This document shows, one piece after another, positions 45,159-54,227 of a stretch of 64,000 nt of DNA. The stretch is taken from assembly GCF_003121485.1 (NCBI RefSeq), contig NZ_QAVX01000012.1:80580-144579 (forward strand), given 5' to 3'. Every line of letters starts with the position of its first letter. Position 1 is the first letter of the stretch. The DNA is from Dyella sp. C11 (GTDB lineage Bacteria > Pseudomonadota > Gammaproteobacteria > Xanthomonadales > Rhodanobacteraceae). The notes under the pieces are model-generated. The model was not told where the DNA came from, did no database searches, and saw only the letters and a program-made list of their open reading frames with translations. A program made the position numbers and the translations under genes.

Positions 45159-45668
45159 ATGGCGAAGAAACCAGGATCCGTCGCACCGCAGGAACGCATC
45201 AACATCAAGTACGTTCCGACCACGGGAGATCAGCAAGCGGAGATGGAACTCCCGCTGAAGCTGGTTGTTACCGGCGACTTCAAAGGGCACGGCGAATCGG
45301 AAGCACTTGAAGATCGCCAGGCCGTGCAGGTCACCAAAGACACGTTTGATGCAGTGATGGCCGAGGCCAAGCTCAACCTCACGATGGAGGTTCCTTCCGC
45401 CCTCAACGACAGCGCTAACGACGACACGCTCAACGTCAACCTTCAGTTCAAGTCGATGAAGGACTTCAGCCCTGACGCGATCGCCAAGCAGGTCCCGGAG
45501 CTGAGTAAGTTGCTGGAACTGCGTGAAGCCCTGGTCGCACTCAAAGGCCCGCTGGGCAATGTACCGGCATTCAGAAAACAGCTACAGACTTTGCTCTCTG
45601 ATGAAACCGCACGGGCCAAGCTGGCCAGGGAACTTCAGTTGGTCCTGGACCAGCCCATTCAGTCCTAG
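45159..45668 (+). CDS. tssB: T6SS contractile sheath small subunit TssB (VipA)
   Basis: TssB pairs with TssC to build the contractile sheath. The start MAKKPGSVAPQERINIKYVP is fixed by CAGGGAG upstream; 169 residues, as usual. Characteristic blocks are ELPLKLVVTGDFKG near the N-terminus, LNVNLQFKSMKDFSPDAIAKQVPEL in the middle and LLELREALVALKGPLGNVPAFRKQLQ in the C-terminal helix. First gene of the rightward operon. Confidence 0.96.
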   Translation: MAKKPGSVAPQERINIKYVPTTGDQQAEMELPLKLVVTGDFKGHGESEALEDRQAVQVTKDTFDAVMAEAKLNLTMEVPSALNDSANDDTLNVNLQFKSMKDFSPDAIAKQVPELSKLLELREALVALKGPLGNVPAFRKQLQTLLSDETARAKLARELQLVLDQPIQS

Positions 45669-45731
45669 GCAGCTACAGCATTAATTCCGGTTCGCTTGTA
45701 CCGCATGACATTGCGTCGTTAAGGAAGACTC

Positions 45732-47213
45732 ATGGCACAGAAGAGCACCACAGCGGCCTCGGCCGCTCCCGTTTCGTCGACGTCAGGTTTGCTGGACCAG
45801 ATCATGGCCCAGACCCGCATTGAACCCAGCCATGAAGGCTACGCCGTCGCCGAACGGGGGGTGGCTGCCTTCATTGCGGAAATGCTGAAGACCGACGAAC
45901 ACGAGCAACCGGTCAATAAGCAGTTAGTTGATCACATGATCGCCGAGCTTGATCATAAAATTAGCCTGCAGATGGACGCCATCCTGCATCACGACGCACT
46001 GCAGGAGCTGGAGTCAGCGTGGCGTGGCCTTCGGTTGCTGGTGGATCGCACCGATTTTCGCGAGAACATCAAGATCGAAATTCTCCACGTTACAAAAGAT
46101 GAGCTGCTGGAGGACTTCGAGGGCGCGGCGGACATCACTCGTAGTGGTCTCTACAAGCATGTCTATACGGCAGGTTATGGGCAGTTCGGTGGACAGCCCA
46201 CCGCGAGCATCATTGGCAACTCCACGTTCGGCCCATCTTCACCTGACATTAAGCTGCTGAGCTATGTGGCTTCGGTGGGCGCCATGGCGCATGCGCCGTT
46301 TATCTCAGCGGCGGGTGCAGAGTTCTTCAACATCAGAAGCTTCCAGGACCTGCCGAATCTGAAGGAAGTGAAGGACATCTTCGACGGTCCACGCTTTGCC
46401 AAATGGCGAAGCCTGCGCGAGTCGGAAGACGCGCGCTATCTCGGTTTGACCATGCCCCGCTTCCTGCTGCGACAGCCGTACGATCCGCTGGAGAATCCGG
46501 CCCGCACCTTTGTCTATCGTGAAACGATCGATGGTAATCACGACAATTACCTTTGGGGTAACACGGCGTTCTTGATGGCTAGCCGCATCACGGAGAGTTT
46601 TGCCAAATATCGCTGGTGCCCGAACATCATCGGTCCCCAGTCCGGTGGCGCAGTGGATGATCTTCCGGTCCACCTCTACGAGTCCTTGGGCCAGCTGCAG
46701 GCCAAGATTCCGACGGAAGTACTGGTGTCTGATCGCAAGGAATTCGAGCTCTCCGAAGAGGGCTTTATCCCGCTGACCATGCGCAAGGACAGTGACAACG
46801 CCGCGTTCTTCTCCGCCAACTCCGTGCAAAAGCCCAAGGCATTCCCCAAGACTGCGGAGGGCCAGCAGGCGCAGACCAACTACAAATTGGGCACGCAGCT
46901 TCCCTACATGTTCATCATCAATCGCCTCGCGCACTACATCAAAGTGCTGCAGCGCGAGCAGATTGGTAGCTGGAAGGAGCGACAGGACCTGGAGCGGGAG
47001 CTCAATGGTTGGCTGAAGCAGTACATCGCTGACCAAGAGAACCCGTCGTCGGATGTGCGAAGCCGTCGTCCGCTTCGAGCTGCACGTATCGAAGTGCAGG
47101 ACGTTTCCGGCAACCCGGGCTGGTATCAGGTTTCGATGGCTGTGCGCCCGCACTTCAAGTACATGGGCGCCAACTTCGAGCTATCGCTGGTGGGTCGACT
47201 GGACCGCGAATAG
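45732..47213 (+). CDS. tssC: T6SS contractile sheath large subunit TssC (VipB)
   Basis: This is the large sheath protein. It has 493 residues with AAGGAAG upstream. Hallmarks are the N-terminal SGLLDQIMAQTRIEP, the block ALQELESAWRGLRLLVDRTDF, TRSGLYKHVYTAGYGQFGGQP, the central FAKWRSLRESEDARYLGLTMPRFLLRQPY, and the C-terminal RAARIEVQDVSGNPGWYQVSMAVRPHFKYMGANFELSLVGRLD. Length and all blocks are conserved, so it is probably functional. Confidence 0.97.
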   Translation: MAQKSTTAASAAPVSSTSGLLDQIMAQTRIEPSHEGYAVAERGVAAFIAEMLKTDEHEQPVNKQLVDHMIAELDHKISLQMDAILHHDALQELESAWRGLRLLVDRTDFRENIKIEILHVTKDELLEDFEGAADITRSGLYKHVYTAGYGQFGGQPTASIIGNSTFGPSSPDIKLLSYVASVGAMAHAPFISAAGAEFFNIRSFQDLPNLKEVKDIFDGPRFAKWRSLRESEDARYLGLTMPRFLLRQPYDPLENPARTFVYRETIDGNHDNYLWGNTAFLMASRITESFAKYRWCPNIIGPQSGGAVDDLPVHLYESLGQLQAKIPTEVLVSDRKEFELSEEGFIPLTMRKDSDNAAFFSANSVQKPKAFPKTAEGQQAQTNYKLGTQLPYMFIINRLAHYIKVLQREQIGSWKERQDLERELNGWLKQYIADQENPSSDVRSRRPLRAARIEVQDVSGNPGWYQVSMAVRPHFKYMGANFELSLVGRLDRE

Positions 47214-47223
47214 GGGTATCTCG

Positions 47224-47652
47224 ATGCCGCGGTCTCTAGGGCGGGGGAGTCTGTTTGAGCGGTTGGAGCCAGATGCGCCCCCCCAGCGGGTGCGAACCCG
47301 GCAGCAGATGGCCGCTGAGCGGATTCTCGCCGTCAAGAGTCATCTGCAGTGGCTGCTTAATGCTCGACAAGGCTGCTCCTTGAGCAGCCCTGATTTGGGT
47401 CTCAGCGACTTCAACGATGCTGCCATCGGGAGTGCGGATCTAAGCCTGCGCGTTCGTCTAGATATACAACGGCTTGTCGCCGCCTATGAACCGCGTGTGC
47501 AAGTGCTGGGTGTGCGTCTCTGTCCCGATGTGGACCAGCCGCTGGACCTCCACTTCCGGTTGGACTGCGTGATTCCCGTAAACAACGCCGAAGAGCAGGT
47601 CGAAATCGATCTTCTCATCCGTCATCAAGATCAGACTGCACGCGTTGACTAG
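47224..47652 (+). CDS. tssE: T6SS baseplate protein TssE (gp25-like)
   Basis: TssE is the gp25/W-like lysozyme-fold baseplate component. The ATG at 47224 gives 142 residues starting MPRSLGRGSLFERLEPDAPP, the standard GSLFERL opening. Conserved stretches are ILAVKSHLQWLLNARQGCSLSSPDLGLSDFND and the C-terminal LCPDVDQPLDLHFRLDCVIP. It begins 10 bases after tssC and is followed by tssF after 20 bases. Confidence 0.93.
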   Translation: MPRSLGRGSLFERLEPDAPPQRVRTRQQMAAERILAVKSHLQWLLNARQGCSLSSPDLGLSDFNDAAIGSADLSLRVRLDIQRLVAAYEPRVQVLGVRLCPDVDQPLDLHFRLDCVIPVNNAEEQVEIDLLIRHQDQTARVD

Positions 47653-47672
47653 CGTCAAGGAAAGAACGAGCC

Positions 47673-49439
47673 ATGTCGTTACGACACAAGTTTCGCGAGG
47701 AGATGGACTATCTTCGCCGGCTCGGTCGCGAGTTCGCCAAGGACAATCCGCAACTGGCGCGGTTTCTGGGCGACGAGGCCGCCGATCCTGACGTGGAACG
47801 CCTACTGGAAGGCTTCGCGTTTCTTTCGGCCAAGCTGCGCCTGAAGATCGAAGACGATTTTCCTGAGCTGACGCACTCTCTGCTGCAGTTGTTGTGGCCC
47901 AATTACCTGCGCCCGCTTCCCAGTGCGACGATAGTGAAGTTCGATCCGGTAGACCGCGCCATCACGCGACGGCAGGTGATTCCCCGGGGCACACGGATGC
48001 TTTCCCGGCCGGTTGACGGTGTGCAGTGTGAGTTTCGCACTTGCACGGATGTTGCGTTATATCCCTTTCATCTTCATGACGTTAGTGACGCACACACACG
48101 CGAAAAATCAGTGGTGAGGATCGATCTTTCACCTACATCCGATAACGCACTCAACACTTTTGACTGCGACCAGCTCGATTTCCATCTAAGTGGCGACGAT
48201 GTTTCGGCCAGGACACTCTATCTCTGGCTGGCCAAGTATTTAAGCGAAATTCGCCTGGAAGTAGATGGCGATCTACACAAGCTTCCTGCTGATCTGATTC
48301 GATTTCCCGGGTTTAACCCCGACGAGTCGTTGTTACCTTACCCGAAGAACGTCTTCGATGGTTATCGGATCCTGCAGGAGTACTTTGTTTTTCCGCAGCG
48401 ATTTCATTTTTTCAGATTAGATCGGCTGCGCTCCGCATGGCCCGCGAAGCCAGCTAAGCACGTTCGATTTGAATTTCATTTTTGGCGGCCGATGCCGACG
48501 GACATTCGGCTACGGATGGCGGATATCTCGCTGTACTGTGCGCCAGCGGTCAACTTATTTGAGCATGATGCCGAGCCGATTCACCTCAATGGCCGAGCCG
48601 TGGACCAGCGCCTTCAACCGTCAGGCCTGCGAACCGATGCCTACGAAATTTTCAGTGTCGATGCCGCCGACAGCTATCGACGCGAGCCGGACGGTCAAAA
48701 AGGCCATCTTTTGCGTACGTTTTACGCGTTCGAGTCGTTGCAACATGAGATTGAACACGCCCGGGGAAGGACGGCGTTGTATTACAGGACGCGTCTTCAG
48801 CAATCGATAAACGATGATGGGGTCATTCACCGCATAGCGTTCGTACGCGGCGATGAAACCGCATACATCGGGCAGGGCGAGACCGTATCTTTATCGATGA
48901 CTTGCACCAATCGGGATCTTCCGTTGGCGCTAGGCGTGGGAGATATCTGTCTTCTGACTCAAACGACACCGATGTACGCCACTTTCAGCAACATCACGCG
49001 GCCGACACCATCGTATCGGCCCGTGCTGGATGGTGAGCTGCTGTGGACACTGATCTCGAGCTTGTCGCTCAACTATTTGTCTTTGTTGTCGGCGGCGCCT
49101 TTGAAGGCCGTCGTTCGCGCATATGACTTTGCTGCGCTGCACGACATCCAGCATGCCCGGGCAACGCGCAAGCGCCTGGCTGGTGTGAAAAATGCTGTGA
49201 CGCGACCCGCCGATGCATTGATGAAGGGGCTGCCCATACGCGGTCTCAGCACCCAGTTGACGCTCGACCAGTCAGCGTTTCTTTGCGAGGGCGATCTGTA
49301 TCTTTTCGGCACGGTGCTAAGTCATTTCTTCGCGTTGTACGCGAGCATTAATGCTTTTCACCAGCTGGATGTCATCAATACCAGCAACAACGAGCGCTAC
49401 CAATGGCCATGGCAGATCGGCAAACAACCACAGATCTAG
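47673..49439 (+). CDS. tssF: T6SS baseplate protein TssF (ImpG/VasA)
   Basis: TssF is a wedge component of the T6SS baseplate together with TssG, TssE and TssK. The 588-residue protein opens with MSLRHKFREEMDYLRRLGREFAKDNPQLARFLG and contains DPDVERLLEGFAFLSAKLRLKIEDDFPELTHSLLQLLWPNYLRPLPS, both hallmarks. The C-terminal part has FLCEGDLYLFGTVLSHFFALYASINAF. Codon choice here looks less GC-rich than in the chromosomal flanks. It overlaps tssG by 37 bases. Confidence 0.95.
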   Translation: MSLRHKFREEMDYLRRLGREFAKDNPQLARFLGDEAADPDVERLLEGFAFLSAKLRLKIEDDFPELTHSLLQLLWPNYLRPLPSATIVKFDPVDRAITRRQVIPRGTRMLSRPVDGVQCEFRTCTDVALYPFHLHDVSDAHTREKSVVRIDLSPTSDNALNTFDCDQLDFHLSGDDVSARTLYLWLAKYLSEIRLEVDGDLHKLPADLIRFPGFNPDESLLPYPKNVFDGYRILQEYFVFPQRFHFFRLDRLRSAWPAKPAKHVRFEFHFWRPMPTDIRLRMADISLYCAPAVNLFEHDAEPIHLNGRAVDQRLQPSGLRTDAYEIFSVDAADSYRREPDGQKGHLLRTFYAFESLQHEIEHARGRTALYYRTRLQQSINDDGVIHRIAFVRGDETAYIGQGETVSLSMTCTNRDLPLALGVGDICLLTQTTPMYATFSNITRPTPSYRPVLDGELLWTLISSLSLNYLSLLSAAPLKAVVRAYDFAALHDIQHARATRKRLAGVKNAVTRPADALMKGLPIRGLSTQLTLDQSAFLCEGDLYLFGTVLSHFFALYASINAFHQLDVINTSNNERYQWPWQIGKQPQI

Positions 49440-50422
49440 CCGACATCCTGCTTGCCGAAGCGAAGAATCATGATTTCTTTCGCTTACTGGAGCTGTTGCA
49501 TGGCTTGCACGGGGACGACTTGGAGGCGATCGATGCGATCGAGCCCGGGCGTCAGCGTGTGCGTCTAAGCAGCTATGCCGGCTTGGGCTTTCCGGCATCG
49601 GATGTCGTGCTGGCTGAGCGCATGCCGTCGCTGGCGAATAGCGACTACCGCGTACAGGCCAGCTTCTTTGGACTTCACGGTCCAGACTCGCCCTTGCCCA
49701 GCCACTATCTTGATCGCTTGGCGTATGAGTACGGGCAGGGCGCGGGCATTCGTCCGGCCTTCCTCGATTTCTTTCACCATCGCTTGCTTTCTCTCCTTCA
49801 TCAGGCGTGGCGAAAGTACCGGTACTACGTTCGCTTTCAGTCCGATGCCAAGGACGGTTTCTCGCGCTACGTATTTGCCTTGATTGGCCTCAATGACGAG
49901 GAACTCCGCGGGGCAACGCCCATTCCGTGGGGGCGACTGCTCAGCTACGCCGGGCTCATCGCGAGCCGCAGTCGTTCGCCATCCGTGGTGGCCGGCATCA
50001 TTGCGCATTGTTTTGATCTGGACACGGTGCGTATTCAGGAGTTCGAGCAACGCAATATGGAAGTGCCCGCGGGTCAGCGGCTGGCGCTGGGCCGGCGCAA
50101 TGGGACGCTGGGAGACAGCTTCGTCATCGGTGGGCGCGTTCGTACCCGGCACAGCAAATTCACCATCGTTATTCCCGCTCTAAGCCAATCGCGCTTCAGG
50201 GAGTTTTTGCCCAGTGGCGACAACTTCAAGGGTTTACGCAAATTGATCGATTTTTTGCTGCGTGATCCTTCCGCCTACGATCTTGAATTGGGTCTGCGGC
50301 AGGAAGAAGTGCCGCCATTCAATCTGGGAAAAGAGGGGGGCAGCCATCTTGGCTGGACCAGTTTCGTCGATCAGAAGGGAGCGCGCCAATCCTCCCGTGT
50401 TCGAATCAAGGTGCGCCTATGA
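49403..50422 (+). CDS. tssG: T6SS baseplate protein TssG (ImpH/VasB)
   Basis: TssG is the partner of TssF in the baseplate wedge. The 339-residue protein carries NHDFFRLLELLHGL, the block QASFFGLHGPDSPLPSHYLDRLAYE, DFFHHRLLSLLHQAWRKYRYYVRF, the turn WGRLLSYAGLIASRSRSPSVVAGIIAHCFDL and the C-terminal LGWTSFV, all typical. The first ATG overlaps tssF; a second ATG two codons later is as likely. Its stop overlaps the tagH start (ATGA). Confidence 0.93.
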   Translation: MAMADRQTTTDLADILLAEAKNHDFFRLLELLHGLHGDDLEAIDAIEPGRQRVRLSSYAGLGFPASDVVLAERMPSLANSDYRVQASFFGLHGPDSPLPSHYLDRLAYEYGQGAGIRPAFLDFFHHRLLSLLHQAWRKYRYYVRFQSDAKDGFSRYVFALIGLNDEELRGATPIPWGRLLSYAGLIASRSRSPSVVAGIIAHCFDLDTVRIQEFEQRNMEVPAGQRLALGRRNGTLGDSFVIGGRVRTRHSKFTIVIPALSQSRFREFLPSGDNFKGLRKLIDFLLRDPSAYDLELGLRQEEVPPFNLGKEGGSHLGWTSFVDQKGARQSSRVRIKVRL

Positions 50423-51768
50423 ATGCAGCTGTTGTTCCACGCCACGTGACGCTCGTGGTGAGCAATCCTGACGCCTTGCAGTATGGCAGTTCGCCAAGGC
50501 ATAGCTTCGATCGCATCGGTGGCACCTTGGGCTGTCGAGGTGCCAACTGGATACTTGTCGATCGTCACGATCGCGTAGAGCCCGTTCACTGCGAAATCTG
50601 TCAGGAAGACGGTCATTTCTGCATCGTCGATCGATCTGGTCGGACGCACCTCAATGGAGCCCACGCGCCCTTGGGGCAAGGCGTCGGTGCCCGGTTAAGC
50701 GATGGCGACTCCATCCAGGTCGGCCCCTATGACATCGCTGTTCATTTGGGTGATGTCATCGATGCCATGAGCGACCGAGCAACGTCTGCACTGCACGATG
50801 AGGACGGGCAGCCATGGAGCCAATTGCAGTGCGATGACACCGAGCTGTGGGCCGCCGATGCTTCATCGCCAGGCACGCTTGAGAGTGACGCAGCGTTTCA
50901 CGCGCTGGCCGCGCCTGAAAACCCCCGCGCTGATCTCGATCCGCTCCACGCCCTGGAGTTAGCCGAACGCGTGACTGAGCCGACCAGTGCCGCTGCTCTG
51001 GATGCAACGCACTACGGCCTAGCCGCGGCCAGCCCACAGGCAGATCTTGGCGCCACACGCTTTGAAGCGTTGGTCGGCGCACCCAAAATTTTATCCGGAG
51101 GATCAAGTATGACCAACTCCCGCGCTGAGTCGACACACGCCCAGCAATGGCTTGACGCGCATTCACCGATAGGGGGTGATTCGCGCCAACTGGTGGCCCT
51201 TCTCATGGAGGGACTGGGAGTACCCATGGATACCACGGATGCCCAGTCCGCTCACCGTCTGCTGCTGGAAGCGGGACAGACGCTGCAAGCCACACTGACT
51301 GGATTGGCGACGCTTCATCGCGCGATGTCCGGCGATGAGAGTCGTTTGTCGCTCATGGGTCGCACTCTACAGCCCATCGAGGATAACCCTTTGCGATTGG
51401 GCTTGAACTACGAAGACTCCGTACGTGCGCTGTTTGGCAGCAACCGCAGCATTGTTCACCTGTCGCCCAGTGCGGCCGTGCAAGAGAGTCTTGCGCAGGT
51501 CGCGCTCCACCAGGCAGCCATTGTTCAGGCGATTTCTGTCGGTCTCGAAGCGCTGCTTCGTTCCTTTTCGCCCGGCACGCTCTTGCAACGCTTTCAGCGC
51601 TACCAGCCCGATCCGGCTCAATCCGCCAGTTCTGACGATTGGGCTTGGCAGATGTATACCCACTATTACAACGAGCTGGCATCAGCGCGCCAGCTAGGCT
51701 TTGAAAAGCTGTTTTGGGAGGTGTTCGAGCAAGCGTACGACCGCGCGTTCCGCGCGGAGGCGCAATGA
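50419..51768 (+). CDS. tagH: T6SS FHA-domain protein TagH
   Basis: This forkhead-associated protein of the T6SS is, in other systems, the phosphopeptide reader in the PpkA/PppA pathway that triggers firing. The 449-residue product has an N-terminal FHA domain (about 1-110: RIGGTLGCRGANWILVDRHDRVEPVHCEI, SGRTHLNGA), a low-conservation linker (about 110-225) and the T6SS-specific C-terminal domain. No threonine kinase or phosphatase gene is in the window, so signalling may differ or be encoded elsewhere. It overlaps tssG and tssJ by four bases each. Confidence 0.9.
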   Translation: MNAAVVPRHVTLVVSNPDALQYGSSPRHSFDRIGGTLGCRGANWILVDRHDRVEPVHCEICQEDGHFCIVDRSGRTHLNGAHAPLGQGVGARLSDGDSIQVGPYDIAVHLGDVIDAMSDRATSALHDEDGQPWSQLQCDDTELWAADASSPGTLESDAAFHALAAPENPRADLDPLHALELAERVTEPTSAAALDATHYGLAAASPQADLGATRFEALVGAPKILSGGSSMTNSRAESTHAQQWLDAHSPIGGDSRQLVALLMEGLGVPMDTTDAQSAHRLLLEAGQTLQATLTGLATLHRAMSGDESRLSLMGRTLQPIEDNPLRLGLNYEDSVRALFGSNRSIVHLSPSAAVQESLAQVALHQAAIVQAISVGLEALLRSFSPGTLLQRFQRYQPDPAQSASSDDWAWQMYTHYYNELASARQLGFEKLFWEVFEQAYDRAFRAEAQ

Positions 51769-52892
51769 GATTCCCACGTACGGCCTTGTTGCTGGCCAGC
51801 ATGAGCGTGGCCGGCTGCAGCATGTCCGGGCTCCTGCGAAAGGATCGCGAAGCGCCAACTCAAGTGGCGCTAAGCCTTTACGCAACACCGAACGTCAACC
51901 CCAATGCCGACGCGTTACCAGCGGATACATCCGCATCCACCATGCAGACGCCGGATGTAACGACGGTCAAGGTGGATGCCAGCGTGAAAGAAGGTCCTTA
52001 CCTGGTCAACTTGAGCGGAGGCAGCGAAGCCGAACTCGCCGAGAAGATGATGGCGCTGTTGGACTATCTGCGATCGCCAGACATGGGGGCGGCCGAACCA
52101 CAAACGTTATTGATATCTCCAAACCGTGGCGCGGCCGCGGTGGTCAATACCGCCGATTCGCAGCTACGCCAGGATGGTTTCGGGGAGGGTAAACCCGTCA
52201 GCCGGGTCGCGATGGCTGCCACTTTGGCGCCTTATGTCATTGGCGTGCCATCCAGATTCAGCACGGTTGCTTCCGATGCGACAGCTGTCCTTGCTACCAA
52301 GCCCGTACCGGCATCGCCGTTGGCGACAAGTCCGCGCGAGATAAAGCTATCCATCGAATCGCTGCATGAGCAACGCCATGCAACGGTGGTGGATGACCTG
52401 CCTGTCCCACTGCGTGGAGGCAGTCAGCGATCAGAATTGAAAGCCCAGGTGGGTAATGCGCCAGCATTGGGACAGTATGCGGACGGCCCAACCGTCCCGC
52501 CGTCCGCTGCAGATGATGGAGCTGTCCACATCGACGGCACGCCGATTTTCTTCAAAGTCCTTCAATTGAAGGACGACTCGGTGTTTCTCAATGCCGATCG
52601 TGACGTGCTGCAAAACGATCTAAAGAAAGCATTGGGTAGTACGTACGTCGACGACGATGACTACGTACTGCAGCCAAGTCAGTTCAAATACGTCGATTTC
52701 AAGAAGATTGACAAGAACGCACGCTACATCGCCGTGCTCGCAAATTTCCATGACCAGGTCAGCTCTACCTGGAAGCAAGTGCTGCGTATTGATCCGGATG
52801 GATACAAATATTCGCTGCTACTGCTGTTTCAGGGCAACAAGGTTGTCATCGTTGACGAGAGCTATCACCAGCCTCCAAGGAAGAAATCATGA
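51765..52892 (+). CDS. tssJ: T6SS outer membrane lipoprotein TssJ with large internal insertion
   Basis: TssJ anchors the TssM-TssL complex to the outer membrane. The start has GCGGAGG upstream and overlaps tagH. Lipobox SVAGC (Cys18). Typical TssJ is about 150-190 residues; this one is 375. The first strand matches (PTQVALSLYATPNVNPNADALPAD, 31-54), and the rest of the fold resumes near residue 258 (GTPIFFKVLQLKDDSVFLNAD to YSLLLLFQGNKVVIVDE). Between them lie about 200 residues including a helix-like stretch (EAELAEKMMALLDYLRS, 88-104) and Pro/Ala-rich parts. Assignment rests on position between tagH and tssK plus these ends. Confidence 0.82.
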   Translation: MRFPRTALLLASMSVAGCSMSGLLRKDREAPTQVALSLYATPNVNPNADALPADTSASTMQTPDVTTVKVDASVKEGPYLVNLSGGSEAELAEKMMALLDYLRSPDMGAAEPQTLLISPNRGAAAVVNTADSQLRQDGFGEGKPVSRVAMAATLAPYVIGVPSRFSTVASDATAVLATKPVPASPLATSPREIKLSIESLHEQRHATVVDDLPVPLRGGSQRSELKAQVGNAPALGQYADGPTVPPSAADDGAVHIDGTPIFFKVLQLKDDSVFLNADRDVLQNDLKKALGSTYVDDDDYVLQPSQFKYVDFKKIDKNARYIAVLANFHDQVSSTWKQVLRIDPDGYKYSLLLLFQGNKVVIVDESYHQPPRKKS

Positions 52893-54226
52893 CATCGAGG
52901 AATCCCGTCATCTGGAGCGAAGGGTTGTTCGTCAAGCCCCAGCATTTTCAGCAACAGCAGCGTGCACTTGAACATCACGCCAATCAGCGCATAGGCGCCG
53001 TCAGCGAGCATCTTTATGGATTCAGTGAGCTGGAGATCAATCAGGAATACCTGAGCTTCGGCAAGATTGCCATTGTCCGCGCGCGCGGCGTCATGCCGGA
53101 CGGAAGCGTGTTCGATCTTCCCAACGATCAGGCGCCGCCGGTGCCGTTGGCCATCACGGATGCATCCACCGCCAACCAAGTGGTCTACCTCACGTTGCCG
53201 ATGAAGTCCGACGGTGTGCTCGAGGTGCAGTGGCCCGATTCCTACGCTCAAACACGATATGCGGTGTGTGTCGAAGAGATCAGGGATACTCATAGTCAGG
53301 AGGGCGACTATGTTTCCATGGACGTCGCGTCCCTCAATCTTCAGTTGACGCTGGAACGTGATGATCGCAGCGCGTTCACTGGCATTGCCTTGTGCCGTAT
53401 TCTGGATCGTCGTCCGGATGGTAGCCTGATTCTGGATGAGTCGTTCTATCCGACCAGTCTATCGTTGAATGCCGTGCCGCCGCTCCACCGCTTCTTGAGC
53501 GAAACAGCGGCCTTGATGCGTGAGCGCGCCAAAAATATCGCAGAGCGGATCGGTTCGCCAGGCCAATCGGGTGTGGCCGATGTCACGGACTTCAACCTGT
53601 TGCAGGTGCTTAATCGCTTGCATCCCTATTTTCTTCACTTGTCGCGGCTGCGGCACGTGCATCCGGAACAGCTCTATGTCGCCTTCAGTCAGGCATGCGG
53701 CGAGATGGTGACGTTTACGGATGAAGGTCGGTTACCGGATGAATACCCGGCCTATCAACATGACAATCTCCGCGTTTCGTTTCGCATGCTGGAGGAAACG
53801 CTGCGCCGATCACTCAGCACAGTGCTCCAGCCGCGTGCGGTGTCGTTGCCGATCATCCGGCAGCAGTACGGTGTTCTGACTGCGGCAGTGCAAGACCGCA
53901 GCCTGATGATCAGTGCAGAGTTCATTCTGGCGGTACGTGCGCGTATGCCTTTGGATAAGCTGCGGCAGCAATTTGTGCAGCAAGCGAAGGTGGCATCCAT
54001 GGAGAAGCTGGGCGAACTGGTTAACCTGCAATTGCCAGGCATTCCGCTGAGCCCCCTTCCGGTGGCGCCGCGGCATCTGCCATTCCACGCGGGCTTTACC
54101 TATTTCCAGCTGGATCGCACGCATCCAAGCTGGCACATGATGCGTGATACAGCCGGCTTCGGATTCCACATCGCCGGTGATTTCCCCGAGCTCGAGTTGC
54201 AGTTCTGGGCCATTCGGAGCGAATGA
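52889..54226 (+). CDS. tssK: T6SS baseplate-membrane adaptor TssK
   Basis: TssK joins the baseplate to the membrane complex. The 445-residue protein opens with the diagnostic NPVIWSEGLFVKPQHFQQQQRALEHHANQRI and contains YLTLPMKSD, GIALCRILDRRPDGSLILDESFYP, and a C-terminal GFTYFQLDRTHPSWHMMRDTAGFGFHIAGDFPELELQFWAIRSE, all conserved. It overlaps tssJ by four bases and ends one base before tssL. Confidence 0.96.
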   Translation: MTSRNPVIWSEGLFVKPQHFQQQQRALEHHANQRIGAVSEHLYGFSELEINQEYLSFGKIAIVRARGVMPDGSVFDLPNDQAPPVPLAITDASTANQVVYLTLPMKSDGVLEVQWPDSYAQTRYAVCVEEIRDTHSQEGDYVSMDVASLNLQLTLERDDRSAFTGIALCRILDRRPDGSLILDESFYPTSLSLNAVPPLHRFLSETAALMRERAKNIAERIGSPGQSGVADVTDFNLLQVLNRLHPYFLHLSRLRHVHPEQLYVAFSQACGEMVTFTDEGRLPDEYPAYQHDNLRVSFRMLEETLRRSLSTVLQPRAVSLPIIRQQYGVLTAAVQDRSLMISAEFILAVRARMPLDKLRQQFVQQAKVASMEKLGELVNLQLPGIPLSPLPVAPRHLPFHAGFTYFQLDRTHPSWHMMRDTAGFGFHIAGDFPELELQFWAIRSE

Positions 54227-54227
54227 T

